Of a stretch of 64,000 nt of DNA, positions 32,888-45,416 are shown piece after piece. Both the position numbers and the translations under genes were made by a program. Source of the stretch: Gyrodactylus bullatarudis (Eukaryota; Platyhelminthes; Monogenea; Gyrodactylidea; Gyrodactylidae). The stretch covers positions 303,097-367,096 of the forward strand of contig SSNU01000062.1 of the NCBI GenBank assembly GCA_012064415.1, in the 5' to 3' direction. The notes under the pieces are model-generated. The model searched no databases and had not been told where the DNA came from. It was given only the letters and a program-made list of their open reading frames with translations. How positions within the stretch are numbered: position 1 is the first letter of the stretch; the number at the start of each line of letters is the position of its first letter.

Positions 32888-34489
32888 CTATAGTCAAGCT
32901 ATGCCGAACAGCTCCCTGAAGAACTACTTGGTTCCAAATTATCATTCTTGAAACTCTTTTGAAAGGAATAATATGAATTCAAGTTAAAATAAAATAAAAA
33001 ATTAAAAAAACATTTATTTCAAATTTTCATAATTCGTTTCATCTTATTACACCGAAATTTGATGGCATGATTTCAAAATTCTTGAAGACAAACTAACATT
33101 TGATCATATCAATAGGCGACAATAGTAATTTTGTCAACTAAAAAAGTTTTTTATCACTCAATGCAAGAAATTGCATTTTCAGATAATAACAAGTAGACTT
33201 TGTAAAATCAATTTAAAACCTGCTCAAATTTTTGATTGATAACAGAATTTCGCAGGTCTTCCGAGAAAAAGCAAAAGGTTCATATTTTCACTAATAAGTA
33301 ATAAGTGAACAGAAGGTAGAATTTTAACCTCATTTTCACTCTAAAATTACACCAGTAAACCTAGCAGAGAATGCAAGAACAGTAGAAGAGAATGAAATAA
33401 ATGTAATGGATGAATAATATCAGAATGAAGAAGAAAAAAGTGAAATACAGCAAGTATTGCAAACCCAGCTTCAAATCCACCTAAACCATCAGGTTGAAAA
33501 TTGGAAAATAAGAATGAATCTATTGAAGAGAAGAAATAATCCACCTGGCCTCTAAAATAAGTCTCAATATAATTCTTTATTTCAAGAGTAAATTATTCTC
33601 GGAATAAACGAACCTCGTGCAGGTTTCATATACCACCACTTCATCACACACACACTGCAAAGAAATGAACTCAGAATTTAGTTGCATTTCGATTTTTAAC
33701 TTGAGGAATTTAAGCATTCTTGTTGCTTTATTAAACAAATTATCAATTTTCCCAATGATATACCTGATTAAAATGTATATATCTAGTTGTAGTAAATTTT
33801 GGATTTGATTCAGAAAAAATACAAGCTCAATTCTGATTGGTTGGTGAAGAATGTGAAATTTTCACATATGTCTGCCCAACGCTCAACTTTCTACATAAAG
33901 TTTACTTTTTATTCATATTCATATTCTCTATCATTCTTTCATCTATCCATCCAACTCGTTCGTCTTCTCTCCTGTGTGTATATTTTACTGTTTGTTTTCA
34001 ATATAAATATCTTTCTATAATACAAAATACACTTTAAATCCTGGAAAGTGTGCAAAGTATAGTGGCGGTGATACTAAAATCATATAACCAAGAGAGATTA
34101 TAAAAACATTCTCATTATTGTTTCTGTTCTACTTCTTCTGGAGGAATAACTGCAAAAACTTGGAGTAAATTAACAATCGAAAAAAAGTCTGCGAAGAGAA
34201 GAGAACAGTTATGATTTTAATCGTCAAATCATATGACAACTAATACAAACAATAAGACAGACAATAAGAAAGAAGGCCAATAACAACAGTAATAATAATC
34301 AAAAGAGTAATTTCTCAAACAGAACAAAAAAGAAATCATACACAAGAAAAGAATTAACAAACACAAGATATCATTATCCACTTTTAGTATTTCTACTATT
34401 GTGATATATATATATACTACTCAAAGAAGAAGACCAATTGATAAGAGTAAAGTGACAACAGAATAATAATTGAAGGAATCGAGTTTGAA
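32888..34489. other. Upstream region of the RBMS-like gene
   Basis: No supported exon. It should contain the promoter and 5' UTR of the gene starting at 34490; I see no distinct core promoter. A plus-strand frame around 33420-33550 is rich in Gln and Glu but has no exon signals, and a minus-strand hydrophobic frame at 33347-33544 is probably its shadow. Confidence 0.4.
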
Positions 34490-37400
34490 ATGATGGTATT
34501 ACGCCAACCAATGAATCTGACACCACTTGAACATCATCACAATGTGTCGAGTAATAGCGGCAGTTTGAAGTTGGATGGGAATTCGATTTCATTGCCGAGT
34601 CTTATGCAAGAAGTCGGCCATCACCACCATCATCATTCGCTGAGCCAGCAGAGTTCTCTTGAACAGAGTAATCTCATCCTTGGGTCCAGTTCAAATAGCA
34701 GCACTATCGGGAATAGTAACAAGGCACTATTCGAGGCTATTGAATTCCAGGAGAAGTATTCAACTGTTTCGATAGCGCCCAGTTCAAGTACATCAACCCT
34801 TAAAATGGCAGAAAAGACATCGAGGACAAATTTATACCTCAAGGGACTTCCAGATGATTTTACAGATGACCGTCTATGGGATTTAGTCCCTGATAAGAGT
34901 CAGGTTAAATCAGTAAAGGCTGCCACAGAGGATGACACAAAGTGTAGAGGTGAGTTCATTCATTTCTTATCACCTTGAATGGAGATTATTCAATCATTAA
35001 TCCTGTGATTTATTCTTGATTTAATCTTCTGAGCCAGTAAATTAACCTATCAGACCATCCAAATAATATAATATACAATCTACCATTTATACGATTGATT
35101 TATGATTGAATCGACACCTTTTTTCTAACGTAAAAATACCCTTCTACCATTGCTTATCGATTAAGGATGGAGGAATTAATTTTTTTCTGTTTTATTTGAA
35201 AGAATACATTGCCATCCTGAAATAAAAAAAATAAAATTTGCAATAAAAAATATTAATTTTCTTGGCGTCCATTTCAAGAATAGAGAAATCAATAATCTTG
35301 ATTCATGAATAAATTAATTCGTAAATTTAAAAAAATATTTCCTCATTGATTATGGCTCAAAAGATAGAAATTAAAAATGTTATTCGCAACTTGTTCCATC
35401 TCAAGAATTTAGAATATTTAAATCTAGATCAAGATTCATGTTATTTCCTATGTATTTATTATTTATCAAACATGTTTAATAAAAATTGAATAAAAACTAA
35501 TGAAATTCTTGTGATAAATTAAATTGCTCACAATCATCCGTTAGCCTGAGTTATATAAACTTGATTTTTATCTATCCATTAAAAAAATTATTCTGCGTTT
35601 GTGTTTCACATGTTTTTTTTTCTTTTGGGAATCTACACATGATGAAAACAAACTTGTTCAATACACCCCCCATTTTATTAGCTCAAACTAGGGTATGAAC
35701 TATTTACAACATGTGAAATATTCTTAGTTTTATTTTCCTAGTTTATCCAGTACTGATTCATTCAAAATAAAGCATTAAAATATTCCTTGAAGGTTGACAG
35801 AAAGATTAGTTAATGGTGAAGCAATTTTGGCACTTTTGGTCAAAGAGATATTGATAAAACTATTTATTACATTCCCTTCTATCAATGACGTAGATAAATC
35901 TAAATCTAAATGGCTACTATGTGAATGTATAATGTTCATTAGATGATGTCTCCGCCTCACATGTAGATTTTCTATGTATTAGAAATAAATTCAAAAGATG
36001 GATTTTTTTCGGAACAGAAATAAAAACACTAAAACTACCAGCAAGTAACAAAATGTAATGAGTAGAACAACATCTGATCAAGTTTTCATCGTCAGATTCC
36101 AGTAATAATTTTTCATCTCTTCTTGAGAGGTGAGAGTTAGTCGTATCATATCATATCAGGTTATTGAATACATTAGGCTCTGTCTATAAATAAAATTAGT
36201 ATATATATCTACATCAAACTTTTTTGTTATTAATTAGAAAAAAATTTGCAGACTTTCATTTGCTCTCTCGCTGGATGAGTCAATCAGTTTAGTTTAAAAA
36301 TTGTGTATTTGTAAGTAGAAAATCAATAAAATCATAGTTGGACGTGTAAGAGGACAGTGATAAACCCTGCTGGATGGTGTGGTTCAAAATTGGGACAGGG
36401 ATACAGGACCCTCAATGAGTTATAGTTACTTTATTCCTGGTATATATACACTGTACTGTATAGAAAAATTTAATTAATTTCTTGATAAACTTATAATCCT
36501 GTCCAGTAAACGGTTTACTTGACTTGAAGAAAATGGAAGATGGAATTCAAATGTTTTGCATTCATTTCCATAGACAACTTTATTATTACACAGAGCTCTC
36601 GATTGGTGAAAAAAATAATCATATTGTACGAAAAAAGAAATTTTCTTAACTAAATGAAAGAGTATGTGTATGTTAATGAGAACATCCCCGCCAACCTTAG
36701 TTATTTAATACACTTAAAATCAAAAGAATCTCGAAATTGAGAGCAAAAATAAACTAAGATTAATTACAGAAACAGTGGAATATTTGAAAAAAAATCAAGT
36801 TTTGTATTTTCTTTTTTGAGCGGAAGTGATAAAGATAAAGTGATGTAAAGATCGCTTTAGCAACAAAAAATTAATTCTGCAAGAAATGCACACTAAGTTC
36901 AGTGAGAATTCCAATTAATTTAAATTAGTTTACGTTTTAGTTATACCAATCCTTTCTTGTTCGACAAAAAGACCCAAATAGGACTGAAAAATTATCAAGA
37001 TTCTAAACGTTTTATTAGAATGAAAACTTTGTTCATCATCACGTTGTAGTCAAGGCATTATAAAAGAGTTCATCGTATCTAATATATTAAAAACAGTGCA
37101 AAGAAATAGGCTTCTTTCTAGTTCATGCCACAAATGTACTCGTCTTGTTTTCGGGAGGTAATAAATTTTGAGGCCGTTGGGTGTTATTTCACAAATTAAA
37201 TATATATGGGTCATGTTTAGGTCAAAGATGTTGAATATCATTTTTATATGGATGGAATCTACAGGAAAAACATATTTAAAAATGAATCATTTTTTCATAA
37301 CCAAAAATCTAATTTCTTTTTGGTATACATCCCTCATGTCTGTTATATTCATTTGGTTCTTAAAAAGAAATGGAAAAACCAAAAACTTTGAGAATGGTCC

Positions 37401-40400
37401 AAGAAATCGATGAATCATCATTGCTTTGATGCGTACAGTCCTATTCCATTGGTTTGCTTCCCGTTGTACGATTTTATCTGTATTTATTTTCAAAAATACA
37501 ACAAGTTGGATTTGTCTCCTAGATAAAAAAGCATCGAATAAAGATATCTTACAAGAGAGTGGGAACGATTTAGGAAACTCTACATATACAGTGGTGTAGA
37601 CAAAATACCATTACAGGAGGAATGTGTATTATTTACACTGCCTAATGTTGTGCTTAATTTTTTTGAGAGTCAGCTAAATTAGAAGTTGTATTTTATTTGT
37701 ATTTACACAGATATTGAGTGTTACTTAAATATCCTTCTACACACTTTAATATAGTGTGTGTACAGTGTACACCATATAGAGTTTTCAAGTATAATTTAGC
37801 GAGATAATTCACACAAATATTTATTATCCCCTGCGTTTAGAGAGTGTGAAAATTAGCCTAAAAAAGTGTATTTAGTAGCCTGATGAATGCATCCAACAGG
37901 TAGCAAGATCTTCCTTTCTTGCTGATATCAATATGACTTTTGATTTTATTCAGCTTAATAAGGAAGTGAGAAATATATGGGTTTTATCAAAAGGAAAACC
38001 AATTAACCTGATCCCAACTGTGGGAGGGGTGAGACCGGACCCTAACAATCTACATGAGTAAATGAACTTTATTTAGATATATTTATTCTCTTTTTTGCAC
38101 AGATGAGGATTATAATGATTTAAAGAGAAAATTGTATTTTTTTCCTATAAGAAACTGGAGTGATATCACTACTATTAGGACTACAAGTTATTATTCCATA
38201 AGCAACTATAGTGTTCTAAAACAACATACACCTAGCTGGATGTGCAATGTATACAACACCATTTTTTCTCAAGTGCCCATGAGAAGAAGATACTCTTCCA
38301 ATACTGTTTCCTACCTGTTCATTCCTTCACTGCTATCTACAGCAGATAGTGATATCGTACTTATATATTAACTTGGTTAGAGAAGTGTAATAAAGGTTTT
38401 TTCTGCCTAAAACATCCCTGTGATTCTTATTAAAATGTGAATATCATACACACCTTGCCATCCAAGGAAGGCTTTTCAAGCATTCACTATACACTGCTAT
38501 TTTATTGCAATAAAACCCCTTTTTGAGCGTTATGCATGTGTAGAAAGTTATTGAAAGGGTTATTGATTATTCTTGAATGGATACTGTATCCTATCCAGTG
38601 TCCTATTGTTATCACCAATTACTATTATACTGTAGTAGTAGACACTGAATGTAATGATATCTACACCTGGCTAATATGTAGATGGGAATTCATGATTCTA
38701 AATTCAAAGTGAGAAAGTTGATTTTTAGCATCATGATTAGACAAGAAAATTAAAGCTATTAATACAAGAAGATGGAAATTTATTAATTATTTCATCAAGA
38801 AATCGAATTTGATCAAGATTTTATGGAATCTAGATCATGAGACCTTCTTTCACGATACGGAGAAAATCAATTTTTAAGGAAAATTTTTACGGCAAATTTC
38901 AAATCTTGAAGTAGCCTCAAAATCCCATTTTTTGAACTTTGAGCTGAGCTAATCATGATCCTGATTTTTGATTCTTTTCTTATTTTGAAATAAAGAAAGA
39001 AATTTCAACTCAGAGTTTAAAAAATGGAAATTTGGCGCCAAATCGAGATATGTATGCCATATATTTTTTAAAAATTGATTTTTTTTTTAAATTAATTTCT
39101 CTTTATCCGGATAAAGTGGGCCTCATGATCTAGATTCCAAAAAAGTCCTCTAGAAATTCCCTTTCTTTTAGATTTTATTGGATAGAAATTAGAAAAGAAA
39201 CTTTGATAAATTGAATCAAAATTTAAATTATTTATTTTCAGTTAAAAAATTCGAATACATTAAAAAATAAATTCTATTTACATTTACAGGTTATGGATTT
39301 ATAGACTTTCTAACCTGTGAAGCTGCCCAGATAGCCTTGCGTCATATCCAGACGAACTTCCCCTTATTTACAATAAAATTTGCCAAAGTAAGTGCTTGCA
39401 AACATTTCCAAAAATAGAAAAAACATAATAAAATTACTTACCTTGCCTCATGAATATTTCACGAGAAACTTGAGTAATTATAAGAGAGTTTACTTTTTTC
39501 TTCAACGTGTTAAAAGTTTTTTATTACAGCATTCTGAAAAAAATATTCATTTTTATTGCATATCTCACTGGAATCAGCTCAAAGCAATTAAGGGAGAGTT
39601 CCTCAGATGTATATTTCCAATGGAGTTGAACTTTTAGGTTTTTTTTTATTCTTTTTCCCTTCCATCATCAGGGGAAAAAATGGATTTGCGTATTTCCCCA
39701 CTGATGAATGGTGAGAGTAGAGCCCTTACTTTTTACCTCAACGACAACCACCTCTTGTCTACTTTGTAATTTTGAAAAGTGTAGAAATTCCTTATTTTTA
39801 CACACACTTTCTCCCTTACTGAATACTCTGTGTGTATGGACAGTTTTGTGTAGAAGAAAATGCGTAATTTCCTACTCTCTGACTAATAATACACCCCTTA
39901 AAATGAGCCTAATAAAAAGAGAAGAAGAGTATTCAATTTTTCTTCAAAAATTTCCATGATTAATATTTTCATTTGTCTTTGATAGAACAAACTTTTCCTA
40001 TTGATTTGGCTTTAAAACTTACTTATTCTTACAATATGCATATATATATCCCATAGTGAACAAATAACATGAAGTAGTTGAAGGAAGAAATTAATAATAA
40101 TTTTCATAGGCTGAAAAAAAAGGTAACTTGCCCACTTTTTATATATACTTTTCCAGTTCACTATGCAGATCAATAATGGAAAAGCAATATTAAATAGTAG
40201 AGAGATCCCAATCTGTATTCCTAAGGCTTTGCCTATTCAGAAAGCCTTTTCAGACAAACGACATTTAAACTTTGAATTACGTATACTTTGTTTTTAATTA
40301 AAACAAACTTGAAATTAATTAGAGGCAGTTGCATAAACATTCTGGATAAACAAGATGGTTTCAAACCTCCTAATGCAGACTGGAAATTCTATTTTTTTTA

Positions 40401-43400
40401 ACATGATAAGATGTACGAATGATTCCTCAAATTCCTAAATATCAGGTGATTCCTGTCTAACTGTACTCAAATTTGTTCATTTTACTTCATGAGGAAGAAA
40501 AAATATTGAAAAACTTACAAAATAACTATTGAATACGATTGATTGATCTTTCGATTGAATCTATGAGGAACTATTGAGACGTGTGTTATTTTAACCCTTA
40601 AAATCTCTGTGGGTTATTTCTATCACATGTCATTTCATCAAATGAATATAACTCACCCCGAAGCTCAAGAAGATACTTTTTTCCAACTGATTCAATAGGA
40701 AATCTAATGTTATACTAGTTCGACGAAAGTTGATTTGTTTTTAAAAATTAATTTTTTTTGCAACCCCATTTTTGAAAACCTGCTTACCAGAATCGAATAT
40801 GCAATCATCTGAACTGTATTTTTGGATGAAAATACAACCCACTCTTTGATCGATTCACATTAATGATCTACATATTTCTTCATTAGCTTGAATAGAAGGA
40901 TTAAAACAGTAAATAAGACATTTATATTATTATTGTTGGCTTATAGTGTCCTTAGTAGTGTGAAATAATATCCCCGTATTAATAAATACCATATATATGA
41001 CAAGTTATATACACCTAGTTAATATGAAGATGGCAATTTAGATGATTTCTACAAAATTCTCAATTTTTTCATCAAGAAATCGAATTTGATCAAAATTCTG
41101 TTTCACTATATGAAGAACATAATCAATTCTTGACGAAATTACTTTTTCTCGAACTTTGAGTTGAAAATGTTTGCTGATTTGAGAAAGTGATCAAAATTTG
41201 GATCACAATAAGACAAATCAACCGATTATAAAAAATTTTCATAAATTCATCGTTTTTCAGGGATCTTGAATCATCAAAATTTCATTGATTTTTGAGTAGG
41301 GAAAATGATCAATCTCGAAATCTGATTCAGCATATTTGATTTCTTTACTAAAAACAAACTTTTGTTCCCTCTCTCACTTTGAAATCAGCAAATTGTTTCA
41401 ACTCCAATTTTTTAGATTCCAAAAAATCATGATCAAATTCGATTTCTTGATGAATAAAAAAATCACAAGTTCCCCTCTTCATATTAACTAGCTTTATATC
41501 TGAGTAATTACTTGTAGACTCCTCAAGTATTGTTATAAATACATATTATTATCTATAGCTGCTACAATCTATATCAATCAATCTACATTTCAACTATAAA
41601 TGAAACTTGTCTCATCTTAAATTTACCTTTATATCGTATAAAGAGTTAATCGCAATCTCTCTTGCTATAACACTGGAATTTTGTTCTGAAATCTTGAAAA
41701 TGTACCCTGTAACAACAAAAGTAGATTTAATTTCCAAAGCCTCTTGTTGGCATTTCGGTACTGAGATGGCCAAGTACCTAAACCTGCAAGAGGCGTTGGA
41801 AAAAAAATTAGGTTAGTTTAAATCTGCTTTTATGACTAAATTTTGAAGATGTCTTCCTTTCTATTTATCATCATTTGTAATATGTAATTCGTATTTATTC
41901 CCTCATAAATTATGAAATATGAATACATTTTCTTCAAAACTGTATCTCTCAGAACTATTCAAAGTTCTTTTTTGTAAATTCGAAAAGAAGAATCTCCAGG
42001 GAAATACATTTTACAATATTACAATATCTATCTATACAGGTTTTAATTCAGGAAATGACATGTAATATTTTAGGATGTGTCTTTGATCTGGAATAGTTTC
42101 TATCGATCAAATCTTTATCGCTCTCTCTCTCTCTATTGTTTTACTTGTTCACATTCATCACTTTGGTCATAAATGATAACAGAAATGAGTTATGCTGCTA
42201 GGATAAAGGAGTGCCCAGTTTCAAGTCAACTATTGCCTTATCAATAGAAGATGTTGCTTCATTTGTATTGAATCAATCAATAAATGAAACAAACTCTATA
42301 CTTTTTAAATTCAATGTAGGATTCTAGTAAGATTTCTAGGGCTTTTATTGATTGTGAGAAAAGTCAATCTTTGATCTTCATATCAGGGCCTGAATATTGA
42401 GTCTTTATTCATTCCAGAAACAGATTAAAATTCTACCTGTTTCACTTGGCACTCTGAAAAGTTAATAATGGATATAATAAAAGATACTATAGAATAGGAT
42501 AAAGTAACTTATTAAGAAATAAAACTGCATGTTATTTGTGATTTGTCAAGAAAGTATTATTTTATTAAATTATTCATTATTATTTATACTATTCAGGAAA
42601 GTCCCATTGGGAACATGGTATCTTTTTAGCTGGATGTTTTTTTAATTCCATAGACGTTGAAAATATAAGAAATGCACTTCTTCAATTTATGAATGCGGTA
42701 ATGCGATTTTGCTAGAGAATAACTTTCTCTTGTTTTTTAGGAAAATGAAAAAGACAAGACCAATCTTTATGTTACAAATATTCCAAAATCCTGGACCACC
42801 AAGGATAGTGACAAGTTGAAAGAGGTCTTTGAAAAATTTGGTCAAATTCAATCAGCCTTTGTCATGGTTGAGAGATCTTCAAATAAATCTTTGGGTTAGT
42901 TTCAGCAATCATTACAATACAGTATTATTTTCTTCTGAGAATTAGAAAAGTTATGACTTAAATGATTGAAATATTTCTCAAATTAGGAATCGGTTTTGTG
43001 AGATTTGCCAATGAAGATGACGCCTTGAATACAATCGATTCGTTGAAGAATAGTCCCCTTATATTGCCGACATGTAGTCATCCGGTAGAAGCTAAATTTG
43101 CTGATAAACACAACCCGGAGACAAGACGAAGAAAGCATCAAGTTATGACAACATCAAGTCTCGGTTTAAATGCAGCTATGCTTGGCGGAGCCGGACCGCT
43201 GTTAGGAAATTTTGCGTTCACCCCCAGTAGTCTTTCAGCTTTTCCAAGTATCCCACAGGCCCATGGTACTCATCCATCATTGGCTGCTCTTGGCATCAAT
43301 CCGATGACTAGTACCAACAGCAATCATGGCTTTCATGGAAATAACTCTTCAAGTCTCCTTCAAGCGACTATGAACCTTGGTACTGCTTCGCCAACAACAC

Positions 43401-44602
43401 CTTCAGTATCCAATGAAAATGGAAATAATCTTCTTAATAGTCTCGGAGTTCAATCGACCTCTGCTCAGACCCATTCTACACCTCAGCCGTCACCTTTTCC
43501 AACATCTGCTGAACAATTGTCTCTTATTGCTTCTGGATTTCCAGTACAAAAGTAATTTTTCCCTAACACTAATTGTAATTTCTTTAATCCCATATATTAG
43601 TAGTTCAATGATTAATTCCCTCTTATTTTTATGCGGCAAATCTTTGTCATTAAACGGTATTTTTTCCTCCAAAACCCAAACAATCACAGAATCCTTGAAC
43701 CAATCAGTTTTGCAGCTTCTTAAGGTCTCTCTATCTCCCATAACTTGCCTCATAAACGATGAGTCATGACTGGAAACTTCATTTTATTAACGTAGGAAAC
43801 TTTTAATACTGATCATCGATGTATAAATACATGCATAATGTTGGAAAATGATAATTTTCTTCTATTCCCTCTTTAGAAAAATGAATAATTAAAGGAATAG
43901 AGGGAATTATTTTTAAAATAATGCACTTTCCTAAACCCTCACTCATTCTGAGTGTGTGCACAGGGTTCTGAATCTTTTCTTCAAATGAATTCTCTCCACT
44001 TTCCACGAAAAAAATTATGATAGCAGTACCAAAGAGTTAAGATAAGATAAAGAAAAATGAGGTATTCCTTTGGAGGCTATATTTTTTCCGCATTCTTTTA
44101 CTCACAATGAATGCTTCTTTTTCTCAGCTGATTAGTTTACGGGTTTAAATCCATGGTTGAGAGATCGAATAAGGAAAAAGATTCACTTTCAACATTTTTT
44201 TATTCTAGCCTCTACAGTTTATATGGAAATCAGTTCTATCGGCCAACGAGTGGTGGTTCTCAACATCCTGCCAATGCAACCAATCAGAATGCTATAACAT
44301 CAGCCATTTTAGCAACCCTTAATAATAACGCATCATTCACTAATCAGAACAATCCTTATTCTACTTTGGTAGCATATCAAGCCCTGATGAATGGAGCTAC
44401 AACCACCTCAAACATGATGTCAGTTAATAACAGTACGAGTAGCATTTACAATGGGCCAAGTCAAACAGCAACTGGCCAGCAGTCGCAACAACAGCATGGA
44501 TCATCAAGGACTAATCTGTATCATCCAACGAATAATTCTGACGTGAATAATGGAAATTTACTAGGAACTAATTCAGACGCCAATATGATACAATTTCAAT
44601 GA
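34490..44602 (+). CDS. Two-RRM RNA-binding protein, RBMS/alan shepard type
   Basis: Exons: 34490-34949, 39290-39387, 42741-42894, 42987-43551 and 44209-44602, in phase, giving 556 aa. RRM1 starts near residue 114 (SRTNLYLKGL as RNP2) with RNP1 CRGYGFIDF followed by AAQIAL, which is the RBMS signature (GYGFVDF...AAQKAV). RRM2 follows after a short linker (KTNLYVTNI, RNP1 LGIGFVRF), ending EAKFADKHN like the KFAD of RBMS/shep. The N-terminus is His/Ser-rich (HHHHHH at about residue 44) and the C-terminal ~280 residues are Ser/Asn/Gln/Thr-rich and disordered. RBMS/shep proteins bind AU-rich RNA and act in mRNA stability and neuronal gene control. The domain order and lack of a third RRM argue against CELF. 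RRM1 helix 1/loop is diverged. Two extra phase-compatible exons may lie in intron 2 (see 41646-42697). Confidence 0.85.
34950..39289 (+). other. Large intron 1 of the RBMS-like gene
   Basis: A 4.3-kb intron from donor GTGAGT to acceptor TTTACAG. It holds one foldback element (38668-39150) and short frames without support. Its size contrasts with the 24-44-nt introns in other genes here. Confidence 0.7.
38668..39150. mobile_element. Foldback element copy in intron 1
   Basis: Starts ACACCTGGCTAATATGTAGA and contains ATTTCATCAAGAAATCGAAT, AAAATCCCATTTTTTGAAC and, inverted, AAATTTGGCGCCAAATCGAG, with the pair GATCTAGATTCC near the right end. The inverted halves are diverged. Confidence 0.65.
41012..41505. 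mobile_element. Foldback element copy in intron 2
   Basis: Left end ACCTAGTTAATATGAAGATG and TTCATCAAGAAATCGAATTT; right end carries the complements (AAATTCGATTTCTTGATGAA, then CTTCATATTAACTAGC). A well preserved copy of about 490 bp. Confidence 0.8.
41646..42697 (+). CDS. Possible cassette exons inside the RBMS-like gene
   Basis: Two segments, 41646-41811 (donor GTTAGT) and 42597-42697 (acceptor ATTCAG, donor GTAATG), join in phase and together enter and leave at phase 0. They could therefore be inserted between RRM1 and RRM2 without breaking the frame. They would encode about 89 residues (KASCWHFGTEMAKYLNLQEA, then GKSHWEHGIFLAGCFF) that look like a folded domain, not a linker. RBMS proteins have only a short linker here, and direct joining of 39387 to 42741 is also in phase. 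The alternative is the tail of a nested gene that stops at 42714 by reading past 42697. The first acceptor is weak. No family recognised. Confidence 0.35.
42121..42134 (+). repeat. (CT)7 microsatellite
   Basis: Seven CT units in intron 2 of the RBMS-like gene. Confidence 0.9.
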
Positions 44603-45416
44603 ATAAACTTTGTTAAGAAATTTTGCCAACGATTTTGGTTTGATGACTGTCAACCCTCAATCGGAGGAAGCCTTGTCAAAAAATGAAAAAGCCTTTCACA
44701 AAACTTCTCGTCATCCTTACGATTCCTACTGTACAAAAGAACTTATTTTTGCTCGTCAAATTAATTTTGATAAATCTTTAATTGGAGAAAACTCGACAAG
44801 TTGTGACTCTTTTTTGTGGTCGAACAATAATTGCAAATTAAAATCGACAAATTCCCGGGTTGTTTAAGCTCGTTTTTAAATGATGAAAAAAATAAACAAG
44901 AATGACAAATATTTGAATGAAAATTTCTTCTAAAAAACCCCTTTTTGATGAAAATAGAAAAGAAATTATTAAAAAAATACAAATAGAATTTTGAATTGAT
45001 TATTAGTATAATGAATTAGAATTATATTATTCTAAATCTACTTGCAAGTATATAAGTGAAAATTAAATTTAAAAACTACTGTTGAAAAATTGAAGGCGAT
45101 GGTTGATTTAATCTATTTTTCGAGTTTCTTAACTTGAAAGAATAACAGAAATGGAAGAAACTATGGTTGATTAAATATGGTAAGAAAAATAGCAATTACG
45201 TCTCGAAAAAGTAAAAAACCTGTTTGATGAGACAAAAGTGAATGTTGTCTTCGAATATAGTAAATTTATTTATATATATGGTACAGTATTTTACAATCTT
45301 TAATTTTTTCACTAAAAATATTCAGGTTTTTTATCATAATTTTTCTTTTGTCTCTAAATAGAAGAGTTCATCTATCGACCTCTTTCAATCAATCTTCCCC
45401 CTCTAAATTCTATAGA
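44603..45416. other. Convergent intergenic region
   Basis: Holds the 3' UTRs of the RBMS-like gene (+) and the ARHGEF17-like gene (-), which face each other 814 bp apart. A short open frame at 44610-44867 overlaps the first UTR and has no support as a gene. Confidence 0.5.

Noticed and set aside
33347..33544. Hydrophobic minus-strand frame resembling a membrane segment
   Set aside because: Composition comes from A/T-rich complement of a Gln/Glu-rich stretch; no exon signals.
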